A stretch of 64,000 nt of DNA, from positions 31,351,409 through 31,415,408 of the forward strand of contig JBCNJP010000010.1 of NCBI GenBank assembly GCA_039602395.1, given 5' to 3'. Source of the DNA: Deinandra increscens subsp. villosa. Taxonomy: Eukaryota; Streptophyta; Magnoliopsida; Asterales; Asteraceae. Made by a program: the position numbers and the translations under genes. This document shows, one piece after another, positions 1 through 12,248 of the stretch. Each line of letters begins with the position of its first letter. Within the stretch, counting starts at the first letter, position 1. Under the pieces are notes generated by a model that did not search any database, was not told the DNA's origin, and saw nothing but the letters and a program-made list of their open reading frames with translations.

Positions 1-202
1 TGAGATTCTCAGGAGGTGGCACCAAGCTTATGACAGATTAGTATATTTCATCTTCCTCCTCAGCATTTGGTTCATCATTAAGAAAGGTGTCTCCATAAGA
101 AATGTCTACCTTAGATTCGGAAAATTCATCATCACCTCATGGAAAATCAGCAAGATGAGTATCGTCTACATCTTGTTCAGTGACAATTATGGAGGATTTT
201 GC

Positions 203-2157
203 TCAAGATTCTTTGCGAGCTTGGCTTGGACTTGGCTCCTTATTTGGTTGAATGTTCTCAGCAGAGGGAGGCTGGTCTATCATCTGATCATCACCATGAG
301 TTCCATTTCCACTACCATCCACATCATCATCATTAGCTCTGGTAGTCTGATTATTTTGCAAAGCTTCGGCCAATAATCTCTTCAGTCTTTCAATTTCTTC
401 AACTTGCTCTTTTATTTTCTCATTAGCTTTGAGAAGATCTTGATCCCGTTCTTTGATCTTATCAAGAGTGTTGGAGATTTTAAGATTTTGCTCCATAGTC
501 AACTCTTGATAAACCAAGGAGGTATCTGCCCCAGGTACAATTGTTTGAATAAGAGCAGTTGGCATAGGCTGAGACTCTGATTGAATTGCCAGATCTAAGC
601 TTGTGATATTAATGTCAGCAGTTGCATCAATGTCTTGAATGGTTGCCTCAACTGTGGTGATGGGAGCAGATTGAACACTTTGCTGTACAATGTTGTCTGG
701 TTCAGGTTGAACAGTTGATTGCATGGCAACAGCAGTTCTAGATCCAGAGACTGGTCCTCTTCTTATTTCAAGCTTTTTTCGTTCTTGAGCATACTTTGAT
801 CTTGACTCTCTGTTGTAGCTAGGCCTAACATTTCCTTCAAGCATAAACGAGGCTGATTCTGGCTCAGGTGAATCAGCTTGTGAGGAATTGGATGAGTTGT
901 CATCTTGTGCCTGCCTTAACTTTATTTTCTTTTGTTTCTTATGAATTGATGCCTCAGGTTGTTCACTAACTTTGGCTTTTTTCTCTTGTTTTCTGTTTCT
1001 TTTTTTAAGGACCCCTAGCATTAGAACTGATAGAGTCAGACCCAGATTCCGAACCAGGTTGGAATCTTGACCCAGACTCTGGTTAGGATCCTAACGCATC
1101 TGAATTATTGTCAGCTTCATTGCTTGATGCATCAGCTTCATCACCAGACTCTTCAGCTTCATCACCTTATTCGTCTGATTCGGTGGCATCATTAGTTGAA
1201 CCTCTTTCTTCATGTTCTAAATGCATAGGGTCATCATGAATGGGGTAGTTGATTGGATGATCATCTTGTAGATTTGCTGCATTATTATAAGGATCAGCAG
1301 CACTGACATCTGCCATATCAACATCATCATTGTTATTTCCTTGATCTTCATCCATGTCTTCATCAACATCAATTCCCTCAATCATGTTTGGGAAAAATGG
1401 ATTTTGGGTCCATTATACTGACCCAACCGGTAACGAGTGTAAGAACCGGGCATCATCCTCCTAGGAACTAAGTAGGTCTCTGTCTTCTGCAGGTTCGAAT
1501 AGATCAAGGATTGCTTGTATGAATTTGGGATACATCAAGAACTTCTCTGATTTTCTTGTGGGATGTAAGTTGTAGTCCATCCATTCAATTATTTTCCTTG
1601 AGAGGTTGAAACCAGCATCAGATGCCAAACCATGTAGTGCCCAGGCTATTTCTTCCACGAAATCGTCAGTCCCAGACTTTCTAGGGGAAAAGTCGAGATG
1701 AAGAAAGTGATAATACACCTCCAGTTCTCTGGGAAAAACTTCTTCTTTTCTCATTTGAATTTACAGTAAGATGTCCTTCATATCCCATCATGAGGATTGT
1801 GTCTTGCCATTGATCCTTTGGAAAGGAAACAGGGCACAATGCATCATTCAATTGCAGCACTTCTCGGACCCTATCCTGATTTATTTCAACATACGTGCCT
1901 TGAACCCTTAATCTGATGGATTTGGAACCATCGTCAGCAACAAAGGTGTTGGCATTGTTCCAAAATGAATTGATTATTCCCAAACAAATGACATGCTCCA
2001 TACGGATACTAGTGATCCAATTTGAGTTTTCCAGTATTCTGAAAGCCTGTTCATATAGACCGGCGTCTGTCCAACTTCTGTTAATTTCACAGAATTGATT
2101 ATGAGCCTTGGAGAAATCCAGAGAGGCATTGGCTGCTCTTTCCTGTCTGGGAGCCAT
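203..2157 (-). pseudogene. ORF3 of element S (third ORF after pol), frameshifted
   Basis: Start ATG at 2157, directly after a possible splice acceptor (TTCTTCAAG). Residues 1 to about 230 look globular and match the ORF3 of element C in order and spacing: a W-N-N-A segment, then a V-R-E-V-L-Q-L-N segment, then a YPKF...DLF segment. A frameshift near 1760 moves the frame, and the block at 1167-1385 is acidic and low in complexity. The 203-1021 part is basic, then Q/S/T-rich, and ends in a heptad coiled coil (about 340-490) and an acidic tail. Further acidic coding potential continues to base 1, so the true end is outside. No signal peptide or membrane segment is visible, which argues against an envelope protein. 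Function unknown. Confidence 0.7.
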
Positions 2158-3429
2158 CTTGAAGAAGATCTAAAATTTGCTAAGATCTAATTGAGATATT
2201 TCAAGAAAGCAATAGGTTGAAAGCTTAATCCTCTTTGATGATCTACTTTGAGTTAAGATCAAATTAAGAGAAGGTCTTGTAATGTTTCTGGATAGAAATT
2301 TGTTATTAAATCAGGCAAAGTTTGTTAAACAGAAATTTGTAGCCACACACATGCCAAATAGGGTCAAATTCATTAAACAAGAGTGAATTTCACAAGGTTT
2401 GACCTAAAAAGTCAACTATGCATGCAATTGCCAAAAACCAAGTAAAGACTAGTCAAACATTGCAGATTTAACCTATATTGAGTTCAAATCTATGCTAGAC
2501 AAGTTAAAGTCCAAAACTTGACTTATTTCATCAAATTAAAGCAACATATCCAGTGAAATTCAATTGAAATATGAAATCAGTAAAAAAGGGTCAAAAGTAG
2601 CCTTTTAGTTGTCAATTTGGTCAATCTTATTCTTAAGACAACACAAAAGCATCAAGCATTACCCCTTTATGTCAATGATTCCACTCATCAAGTTATTTGA
2701 GTCATCTGACTCTTATTGGAAGGGGTTTAGTCCAATTAAAGTCCAGATTGGTCAAACAGACAAATTTTGTCAATAATTCTACTATTTGAGCCAAAAGATA
2801 CGGACAAATTTTGTCAATAATTCTACTATTTGAGCCAAAAGATGAGATGCCAATCCAATTTTATTTCATTCAGGACTTAAACAGTTCACTAAACTCATTT
2901 GTTTTTGTTTCTTTTCAACAATTGAGAATTTCGACTAAGTTGGCTCCAAAAGTCCAATTTATTTCCTAATGGGTCAAAAGTTGACATTGTCTAGTTTAGC
3001 TTCAAAGTTTGAAGCCCTTAAGACCCGGAATGCATTTTAAATCATTCTAATGCAACACATTGGAGTATTTGAATCTTATTGACCAATCCATCCTTTCAAT
3101 TTTCATCATTCATAACAGTAAGTTATTGTGAACAAAGCTAAATGATCAATTTCAAATAATTAGCAATGGACTACAACAATTTTCAATCAATCATCAAGTT
3201 TATATCTCTGTTATCATACTCAACTTCCTTTGAATCCAAACAACACACATTGCAAACCCTAATTCTCAATCTTTTATTAACAGTTGCGGCCCTATCCAAG
3301 ATCAACCAAGAACAAACATTTCATAGAATCAATTACCTCAAGTCGGTGTTTGGAAGTGATAAGGAGTAGGGAATAGTTCCTAATCTGTGAAATCATCAAC
3401 CAATTTCAAATTAAGAACCCTAAAAATAA
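2158..3429 (-). other. Non-coding leader of S ORF3, candidate 5'-UTR intron
   Basis: This AT-rich stretch has no coding potential. On the minus strand a possible donor (ACAG/GTTTGAT, near 3506) and an acceptor just before the ORF3 ATG (2158) would define an intron of about 1.35 kb. A 44-bp unit is tandemly duplicated at 2759-2844. Splicing is inferred from the sites alone. Confidence 0.35.
2759..2844. repeat. 44-bp tandem duplication
   Basis: Two adjacent, nearly identical copies of a unit beginning GACAAATTTTGTC and ending GAGCCAAAAGA. It looks like a simple replication-slippage duplication in the ORF3 leader. Confidence 0.9.
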
Positions 3430-3700
3430 CTACAGTGATCTATCGGTCTCCAAAACTACAACTGAACTGTAAGTTCTAAACAAACCTAATAAAGATGAAA
3501 TCAAACCTGTATTTGCGAGAAGGGTGTGCGCACCAACCCTAGTTGCAGGAATCACAGATTGGTGAAGTCGATCGGTTGAAAATCCAGAGTCGGAGGCGAG
3601 TGGTTTTGGTCGCCGGCGGTTCGGATTGAGAGAGAGAGAGCGGGTCTTTTGTGTTTGAAGCTGAGAATGAACGAACAGAGAGACCTCCACTTTTATATTA
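3430..3700 (-). promoter_or_regulatory. Candidate internal promoter of S ORF3
   Basis: On the minus strand an ATATAAAAG TATA box (about 3690-3698) is followed by a CT-rich 5'-UTR-like stretch with a pure GAGA/CTCT run and an AACTAGGGTTG segment, typical of plant leaders. It lies directly downstream of the iterated CTTGGCGATCTCG array and 1.5 kb upstream of the ORF3 ATG. An 86-codon ORF overlaps it, but it has no recognisable domain and I do not call it a gene. Confidence 0.5.
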
Positions 3701-3734
3701 GCGAGGTCGAGTGAAGAAAAAATAAAACCAAGTG

Positions 3735-4365
3735 TTTTATTTTCGAAATCGCCAACAGTTGGCTAGAGTATCCCGAGATCGCTAAGAAGAAAGTGAGGTT
3801 ATGGCGAGGTCGCTAAGCTTTATTCACTTAAAGCGAGATCGCCAAGATGTAAATCTGATAAAGCCGAGATCGCTAAGGGAAAAAGTAGCAAACCTCGAGA
3901 TCGCTAAGTCTTATTTACCTATTAAGCGAGATCTCTAAGACCAAAACTCGGTCTCATGAGCTCGCTAAGGCAAATGAGATCGCTAAGACGAGATCGCCAA
4001 GGCGAAATCGCTAAGACTACAGATTACTCAAGGAAATCGCTAAGGCTTTAGACGAAGTCTCCAAGGCCAAAGTTTGGTCTCATGAAATCGCTAAAAGAAA
4101 GCAGACCCCCAAATCGCTAAGGGAAAACTCGGTGAACTCGAGATCGCCAAGTTAAAAGTGTAGAACTTGAGATCGCCAAGCCCAAACAGATTCATTCGAG
4201 ATCGCCAAAGGGAACACTCGAGCTTGTCAAGTCTTTTAGGCAAAATCGCCAAGACCAAAGTCTTGGTCTTATGAAGTCGCCAAGGCAAATTGCCAAGACC
4301 AAAGTCTTGGTCTTATGAAATCGTCAAGGCAAATGTTGCAGATAACTTGAGATCGCCAACAGCAA
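3735..4365 (-). repeat. Array of about 25 copies of CTTGGCGATCTCG (S/E family motif)
   Basis: Read on the plus strand, the motif CGAGATCGCCAAG (variants CGAAATCGCTAAG and similar) recurs every 15-40 bp. The copies are irregularly spaced and the spacer sequences are unrelated, so this is an interspersed motif array and not a satellite. It ends about 40 bp before the TATA box of the candidate ORF3 promoter. The same motif is iterated at 37216-37470 and 40481-40715 inside the E elements. Confidence 0.9.
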
Positions 4366-5162
4366 AAAGTTAAAACTTTTATTAAATTACAAAATTTGAT
4401 TAAAGTCAAATGACAGACCGACCTGGGATCATCAACATATACTGAAAACATAAGCAAGTGCATTGTTGAGATTTTGATGAAAAGACCAAGGTCGATTTGA
4501 GAATTAAGGAAAAATTTCTAAGTGTATGAAATTGTCAATAACAACACATTGACTCAGAAAACTTTCAAAAAATTTAAAAAATTTCAAATTTGACTAAAAC
4601 CTTATTAAACATATGAAATTGAGTCAAGCCAGCCTAGAACATTCCAAATTGTTGATTTTGACTTAAATCAACAAATGTACCTTAAATATGTCTTGATTCT
4701 CACAAACTTGATGTTTTTAAGCACAAAGCACCCAAATTCACATTTTATCACAAATTTGGTTATGTCAAAGCATAGTGCTTACATTTGCACAGTTAATGCC
4801 TTATTTTTCTCGTAATTTCCAGTGTTAAATTTGAATATTTTTGCTCGGTGATGGTTGGACTATGTTAGGAATCAAACCTATCAATTACGTGATCATAGAC
4901 ACTTACAAATCAAATCACCTCACAGATTCAGTAACCTAAGTCAGATTGTAGGTATTGTTATCCACCTAAGCTCAAGCAAGGCAATTTTTAGCAGAATCAC
5001 TGTGATGTAGATTATAATGTTTTTGTCCGGTTTAACAGTTTTCCTAGCTTTGTCTATTTAGCACTTCAGACATGCACAACACACATATGGAATTTCTTCC
5101 TCCTATTTATTTAGAGGTAAGTTCTTATTTCAAAATGGATACATTTTTTTGATTTGCGTGAA
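4366..5162. other. Non-coding spacer of element S
   Basis: AT-rich sequence between pol and the motif array. I see no coding region or repeat of note here. Confidence 0.5.
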
Positions 5163-5270
5163 CACAAGGTCAGAGTTTCCTCAGAAGATGTGTCACGGAA
5201 TATTTTTAATAAAAATAATGGGAAGCGTGAGCACAAGGTCAGAGTTTCCTCAGCAGATATGTCACGGTCA
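5163..5270. repeat. Direct repeat pair of about 36 bp, 70 bp apart
   Basis: The segment ACACAAGGTCAGAGTTTCC with its following TCAG and TGTCACGG occurs at about 5163-5199 and 5232-5268. It lies in the non-coding spacer of S. Small ORFs on both strands here are only reflections of the duplication. Confidence 0.85.
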
Positions 5271-5675
5271 ATGGATGGATGTGAGATTTGTCTCACTTAT
5301 TGATGGATGTGTGATGTTTCACACTTATTGAATGATTTGAAATCAGCACTTTCCGCAAAAGATATACTCGAGTGTGTTGGTTGACTTACTTAGCTTAGAC
5401 TTAAGCAAATTTAAAGGATTTTAGTAACGGTCTTGACTTAAGGTCCACAATTTCATGTTTTTAGGTGTGTAATCACAGAATTTGCCTATTTCTAAGTTTA
5501 CAGAGCCTATCGACATATCGAATGATAGAGTCATTGATTGATTGGAACATATCCTATGGTCAGATCACAAGACCATAATTATTTCATTTTACTCATAGTT
5601 TGCCCAACCAAAAACCAAAAATTTATGATTTTTCAAAGTTTATTGTACCACTGCAAAATATCAAATTTTGTGCTT

Positions 5676-5918
5676 ATCATCAAGTACCCATCAAGTGTCT
5701 TCACAAAAGTTGTCGGGAATTACTCGATTCTATTTTTAGTGATATTTATTTAATTTTGCAATTTTTTTGTAATTTTCTTTGATTTTCCAATATTTATTGA
5801 ATTATCACTAAAAATTCAAAGTTTTGAGTTTTTCATTAGGTATCCAACAAGTGTCTTCACAAAAGTTGTTGGAAATGACCCGATTCTATTTTAGTGACTT
5901 TTATTTAATTTTGCAAAT
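5676..5918. repeat. Diverged direct repeat of about 85 bp
   Basis: The segment around CAAGTGTCTTCACAAAAGTT through TTATTTAATTTTGCAA occurs at about 5676-5760 and again at about 5836-5918 with several substitutions. It is non-coding and belongs to the spacer downstream of S pol. Confidence 0.8.
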
Positions 5919-6335
5919 TTTTGCAATTTTTCTCATATTTCTAATTGTGAGTCGGTTTAGACATGGCCGACTGATACAAAGACGTATTTATAAAATAAAA
6001 CAAAATAAAAATAAAATGGTATTTTCTAGAAATTTTGACTAAGACTTTATGAAATATTTTATTGATTGTCTGGAAATATTACCCAAAATCTCAACAAGAG
6101 TCAAAGAGACTTAAAATAAAATCATTTTGTATTTCTTAGAACAAAGTTTTAAGGTAAAATCTTTTTGGTTTTTCAATTGAGGTCTGTAAGATTGAAAAGA
6201 GAATAAAATCTTTTTGGGTTTTCAGTAACGAATTATTGCAAGGCTAGAAAGCGAACAAAGATGATACCTCTAAAACTACATAACCTAACACTAAGGCACT
6301 ATCTTACAAGGAACCTAAAGATAAGCTTACTCAAA
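5919..6335. other. Non-coding sequence downstream of S pol
   Basis: AT-rich sequence with scattered AAAATCTTTTTGG phrases like those in the 3' UTRs of A and C. No gene is visible. Confidence 0.4.
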
Positions 6336-7740
6336 GTTGATCATTCCTACTGATTGAACTAAGAAGTTAAACCTAGAAACATCAAATCCCTTGGTGAAGA
6401 GAACTGCAAGTTGATTCTCAGGGAAAACATGAACTAAGGTGATAAGCTTTTTCTCGTGACAGTCCCCAATAAAGTGATGCCTAATCTCTATGTGTTTGGT
6501 CTTATAGTGCTAAACAAGGTTCTTAACAATGAACATGGCAGCAGTAGTATCAATGTTAAAAGGGGTGGACATAAAAATCAAACCGTAGTCCAGAAGCTGA
6601 TTCTGGATCCAGAGGACTTGAGAACAGCAAGAAGCAGCAGCAATGTATTCCGCTTCAGCAGGTGAGGTAGACACAATTGACTGTTTCTTACATTGCCACG
6701 AAACCAATCGATTCCCTAAGAATTGAGCTCCTCTAGTGGTGACTTCCGATCTATGTTGCAACCCCCGTAATCACTATCAGAGAAGCCTCTTAGATTAAAG
6801 AGCTCATCCTTGGGATACCAAAGCCCTCTCTTTGGATTGGACTCCAGGTATCTAAAAATTCGTTTCACAGCTGTCAAGTGTGACTATTTCGGTTTAGATT
6901 GGAATCTTGAGCAGAGACACACGGCAAACATGATGTCAGGACGACTGGCCGTCAGGTACCTGAGTGACCCAGTCATTGATCTATACAAGTGTTCATCAAC
7001 ATATTCACCTTCAAGATCTGCATGGAGTTTGACTCGAGTCTCGACAGGGGTGGAAAAGCCTTTAGAGTCATGAAGTCCAAACTTCTTTAACATTTCCTTC
7101 ACATACTTTCCCTAACTGATTAGAATACCTTCAGTGTTCTGTCTCACCTCAATCCCTAGGAAAAATGTGAGTTCCCCCATTGAAATCATTTCAAATCGTT
7201 TTTCCATCAGATCCTTGAACTCGTGACAGAGAGTCTTATTGGTAGATCCGAAGATGATGTCATCCACGTAAACTTGAACCAGTAGCATATCGTCGGCCAC
7301 ATGCCGTATGAATAGTGTCTGATTAATCACCCCACGCTTATAGCCATTTTCTAACAGATAGGTAGACAAGGTTTCATACCACTTCCTTGGTTCCTGATGG
7401 AGTCCATAGAGGGCTCTTTTCAGTTTGTACACCTTATTTAGAAAGGGAGGATTAACAAACCCTAGAGGTTGATCAACATACACCTCTTCGTCTAGTTCAC
7501 CGTACAGGAAGGCAGTCTTCACGTCAAGCTGATAGACAACTATGTTCTTAGACGCGACATATGCCAAGAAAATCCTGATGGCTTCAAGACGAGATACTGG
7601 GCATAGACTTCATCATAGTCCAGCCCATCTATCTTCATATATCCTTTGACCACGAGTCTTGCCTTATTTCTTATGATTATTCCTCTGTCGTCTCTTTTAT
7701 TCTTGAAGATCCACTTAACCGGAATAGGCTTCACACCAGG
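6336..7740 (-). pseudogene. pol: S pol, 3' half: copia reverse transcriptase and RNase H
   Basis: Translated fragments in order on the minus strand: the RT start (PVKWIFKNKRD, near 7720), a thumb-like QLDVKTAFLYGELDEEVYV block (near 7530), the catalytic YVDD (near 7270), a SMTGSLRYLTASRPDI connection block (near 6960), and RNase H with SPAEAEYIAA (near 6665). The C-terminal ADLFTKG-type region reads as LFTKGF near 6380. Frame changes near 7560, 7105 and 6800, plus stops, break the protein, so it cannot make active polymerase. The block order is normal for Ty1/copia. Confidence 0.9.
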
Positions 7741-8443
7741 AGGAGTGTCTACACGTTTTCAGACATCCAAGAGTTTGAATTGAAGCAGTTCAGCCTGTAT
7801 AGCCTCTATCCAGTTATCGTCTTTCATAGTAGCAGCTACATAAGCAGGTTCTTCTTGAGATATGAAGCAGGACAATAGGCAAGTGTTTATTGTTCCCGAC
7901 TGACTTCTGGTAACTCTCTTATTGAGTGGACCAATAATGTTAGAGACGGGGTGTTTCTTGTGAATCCCAGTATCTTCTATAGACGGAACTGGAATATTTG
8001 AGTCTAGAGTTCCTATCTATCTGCACATCATTATTCGTAGTATCACCAGATTCAATCACAGTAGTGTCTTCTGAGTCTGAACCATTATTGATGGGTTCAT
8101 TCTCAGGTTGATTTTCTGGAATTTCTTGATTATGTTGATTTTCTTGATTTTGATTTGGCACAACTTCATGAACGACTTCTTCTGTTCTTTGGATTTCATC
8201 AGTAGTGACAACTGGAGTAGTATCAGATGAGGTGGAAGCTTCCGTTGATTCATTTCTCCAAGTAAAGTCAGGAACATCATTTGAATAGATGGTATCCAGT
8301 ATCGATGATGTAATTGGAGCGGAACCCTTAGGTAGAGAAGCATCCACATTATTAGCATCTTTTTGCATGTTTCTAGTATCACCTGAAATCACAGAATCAC
8401 CAAAGTTGAAAGAAGAAGAGAAATTATAAGTCATACATGCCAT
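7741..8443 (-). pseudogene. pol: S pol: integrase-RT linker region
   Basis: The 7940-8443 segment codes for a polar, N/E/T/S-rich stretch with repeated QENQHNQEIPENQPENEP-like wording, typical of the disordered linker between integrase and reverse transcriptase in plant copia elements. The 7741-7939 part contains the start of the RT region (the usual W-x-A-M-x-x-E-L block is degraded), with breaks. Confidence 0.7.
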
Positions 8444-9680
8444 CTGAGTCAGGTTCTCTGGGATTATGGGTATGCTCGTTAAAGTTAACGTTGCACGACT
8501 CCATAATCACCTCAGTTCTTCTGTTATACACTCGATAGGCCGCAAAGGTCATCGAGTATCCAACAAAATAACCTTCATCTGCCTGAGGGGCAAACTTTAG
8601 CTACCTGCTCAGACTGGATTAACACTGTACAAGCACATCCAAATGGTTTTAAGCGTTTTAGCCCATGTTTTTGTTTGGAAAACAACTCAAAGGATGTCTT
8701 GTTGGTATGTTTGACCAAAATAGTTCTATTCAAGACATAACAAGCAGTATTGACTGCTTCCGCCCAAAAAGATAATTTAAGGTTAGAATCCGCGAGTATC
8801 GTCCGAGCACGCTCGATTATTGTGCGGTTCTTTCTTTTAGCAATCCCATTCTATTGAGGAGTATAGGGAGAGCTAAATTGGCGAGTGATGCCCTTCTCGT
8901 TGCAGAACGAGTCTTAGACTTCTCCTTTAAGAAGAACACCCAGGAATATCTTGAGTAATCGTCAGTAATGACTAGGCAGAAAGATTTTCCCCCTAAACTC
9001 TTGATATTAACTGGTCCAAAAAGATCCAGGTGCAACTGTTGAAGGATCGTTGTTGTTCTTACAGGCGACTTTGGCTTATGAGACATTTTGTGTTGCTTTC
9101 CCTTCGAGCACGCAACGCAGTTATCAATTTGCACGAATTCTTTGTCAGGTAACTCAAAAACATGTTTCCCCCTAACCAGGCGGTTCATGTTGTGGAAAGT
9201 AACATATCCCATCCGCCGATGCCACAAGGTTGAATCTTCCTCTGAAGCTTTATCCAAGAAGCACGCAACTGAACTAGACGGCTTTGCAGCATTCATGTCC
9301 AGTGCATACATGTTCCCCCTATGATTAGCCCAAAATAAAGTCTGATCTTCAGGTATTTTGAAACCAGGTTTTAGAATGAAGCATTCACGATCGTCGAAGA
9401 ACATTGGCATCTTATTATCACATACTTGTGAGATGCTCAGCAGATTGAATGGCATATTTGACAGGAGGTTGACTTTTTCAAACGAAACTTCACCATTTGT
9501 TAGGTGACCAGTTCTAATTATTTGACCACCTTTCTTATTTCCTCCAAAGGCAACATAACCTCCTCCAGATATCAGTTTGACATCATACAAGAGATCCTTG
9601 TCACTCGTCATGTGCGGGAACAACCACTATCCATGTACCACAGATTTATTGACTTCTTTCGATGTTCCTGCACAAACAAA
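8444..9680 (-). pseudogene. pol: S pol, 5' half: protease remnant, GAG-pre-integrase and integrase
   Basis: Near 9630 a WYMDSGCS protease active-site stretch is followed at once by a frameshift into the frame of HMTSDKDLL. Next come a GAG-pre-integrase domain (LLSNMPFNLLSISQVCDN near 9450), the HHCC zinc region (LWHRRMGYVTF near 9210; CVACSKGKQHK near 9095) and the start of the catalytic core (LHLDLFGPV near 9020; DDYSRYSWVF near 8960). After 8920 the frame is lost, although integrase C-terminal phrases can be followed in other frames to about 8450. It would be non-functional. Confidence 0.88.
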
Positions 9681-9699
9681 GAAAATATTAGTTCGCATA

Positions 9700-12248
9700 T
9701 GAACCCCGGTCTTTAGGACCTTGGGTTTTCATGACATTCAGTTTCTTAGTCGGACGAGGAGCTGGAGTGGTGGCTTGATCAAACGGATTCTAAGGGTCAG
9801 CCAATGGAGACCATGGTGCATGTGGTTTCGTGGAAATGGGAGATAGGCTGTTTGCTGCTCCAGGGACTACCGGTTGAAAGTACCCGGTACTTGCACCCAA
9901 ACCTCGTGTAGAGTGAGGTGTCATGCCTCTAAAGAACTGTTGGTTCTGGAAATTAGGCATGAACATTTGCTGATTATTCATGTATTTATAGTCTTCGTTG
10001 TAGTTCCCATAAAACCGAGGCCATGGTTGAGTGAAAGGAGGTCCATTATTCTTGGTCCATAAGGTGTAACCATTGGTGGATTGTACCCCATGTGTGCTTT
10101 TCTTGAGTTGAAAGGACAACCCCTAGTGGCATGATTTGGGTCTCCGCATACAAAACACCCAATAGTGTTAGTAGACCCACTTGGATTCACGGCAGCAGTT
10201 GGAACCACATATTTAGCTGGTGTGACATTTATTTCAGCAACAGGTTCTCCTTCCCCCTGACTAGCAGCTTCTTATTTCGTCTTTTGTTGTTGTTTTTCTT
10301 TTTAGTGGTTGAACCATCATTTTATTTTCTTCCAAGTTCACGGGTACAACAACAACTGGTTCAGCAACTTGTGTTTGAGATACCACAGTCTTCTTTGTAG
10401 AAACAACATTTTCAGTCGAAAGATTATTCTTCTTACTCTTTGCAGGCTTCTTGACAGTTTTTGAAGTACTTGCAACATCTTGACTGTTTAAGGTGTGGTG
10501 TTTCATGATTTGAACATCTTGATGGAAGACATCGGAGTGACTTGAGGTGTAATCATCACAAGTGCAGGAGCCGAGGAAATCACCTTACCATCAGTGATTG
10601 TGACAAAGTGTTGTGTGTTACCCATGGGTTTACCATCACCCAAATTCAGTCTATTTAGTGCATCAGTAGCCAGCTCACTTGAAAGATCAGTATGGCTAGA
10701 ATCTAAGTTAACAATTTTAGTTTTGGGCTTTCACCTTTTTGAAACTTTAGGTTTCTCTAAAGCAGATTTTCCTTTGAACATCATTTGAGTTTTACTAAAG
10801 ACTGGAGATTGAGAGGTTGTCTCATTATCGGTTATTAAATTTAAGAACTCAGATTCTGCCTTTTACCTAACCGTATCCTCAGATAGGCTAGTATCAACTG
10901 ACTGAAATGAGCTGGATTCAAAGACATTCAAATTCAGTGCACATTCAATGGATGGAAGACTCAAGCCACTTTCATAGCCAGATAGTTTGCCTTCCATTTG
11001 TTGAATTTCAGACTTGCTTGGAACTAACTCATTATTCAAGAACCTGATGTGGCTTCGGGAGTTTATTTTAGTTAGTTTAGGTATAGGAAAATAATTATGA
11101 TTGAGGGGATGCTCAACAGCAGCATTATCAATTTCCCGGGTTAAACCCAAACCACTTTGTACACGTTTGAAAATATACTTAGCCACATCACCTGCTAAGT
11201 TAGAGGGATTTAGTTTCATCAAGTCAATAATTTCCCGAGCCTAACATAGTTCTTGCTTAGGGACGAGTGACGAGTCACCAGATCCTCTAACTGAGTACGA
11301 AGAGTCACTTCAGTATGTTTCATGACCTTAATATCATCCTGCAAGGAATTTATTTTGGCCAGGAAATCCAGTTCCTTAGCTTGCATAGATTTGACATGAC
11401 ATTCATTCGCTATTGCCTTTTCAACCAACTCTTGGTTATGAAGACGATACTGAGCAACTTCCTCTACACAGGACTCTGAGCATAAATTGGATTTTACCGT
11501 ATCGGGTATGAGTTCCTTCTGACGGTTAATTGAATTTTGTTCAGCATCAGATTTAACCATGGAAGGGTCATCCGCAGAGTTCGACACAAATGCAACATCA
11601 TCAGTGATATCATCCAGATACGCCATGAGTGCAAAGTCAGTGGGATAGAGTGGATCAAAGAGAGGTTCTTCCATAAACTTGGATTCTTCAAATGAATTCA
11701 CCATCAATTCATAGTCAACATCAGCCGACGTTTGATTCTGATTAGACCATGTGTAGTTAGGATCACTCAGTGACACGAGTGCCTTCTCAGTTTTGTCAGC
11801 ACGCTTGGCATTGTTGGAACTAGAACCCTGGTGAGTTGAACCAGCAGGTTGTGACTTCTGATATGAGTAGTTGCCCTGGTTTTGACCAGAATTATTGTTT
11901 CCCCTAGACGTCACAGGAATCTGTCTCAGTTTCGGCTTCTTACACTCACGTGCAAAGTGACCCAAACCTTGACAGTTGTAGCATTGGGCCTTGGATTTGT
12001 CAAAACCAATAGTAGAACTGGGGTGAGAGTGGAATACCTTTCTCCGAGTTTTCTTGAAAAACTTTCTAGTACGGGCAGCTATCATACCAAGTTGCCACTT
12101 GATATCCATTTCTTCTAGGTCAATAGTAGGAATTTGATCCAGGTCTTCTTGGCATAGAGACATGCTCTCAATACTCCCTGACATTTGGGAAGCAAGAAAC
12201 ACCATAAGAGCATTACACAACTCCTGGTCTTTGTCAGTCAGACCAATA
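9700..12248 (-). pseudogene. gag: S gag, C-terminal part (two zinc knuckles)
   Basis: This continues the gag interrupted by element G: the frame on the far side of G (33305 and up) joins cleanly across the duplicated CAATA. The first CCHC knuckle, CYNCQGLGHFAREC, is near 11970. A long helical segment follows (about 11220-11480), then basic and polar linkers. A second knuckle, CFVCGDPNHATRGC, is near 10150, and a Q/N-rich tail ends near 9790. Frames change near 11220, 10860 and 10500. Gag would package element RNA into virus-like particles in the cytoplasm. Two knuckles with a long coiled coil between them are also seen in the gag of element A. Confidence 0.8.
12244..12248. other. Target-site duplication of G, left copy (CAATA)
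   Basis: CAATA abuts the TG of the left LTR and is repeated at 33300-33304 directly after the CA of the right LTR. Five bases is the usual size for this class. Confidence 0.95.

Noticed and set aside
3430..3690. 86-codon minus-strand ORF as a gene
   Set aside because: It coincides with a CT-rich leader after a TATA box, and its wording reflects that composition; no recognisable domain.
3735..4365. Possible CRISPR array or satellite
   Set aside because: Repeats are about 13 bp, irregularly spaced and degenerate, in a plant retrotransposon; there are no repeat-spacer units and no cas genes.
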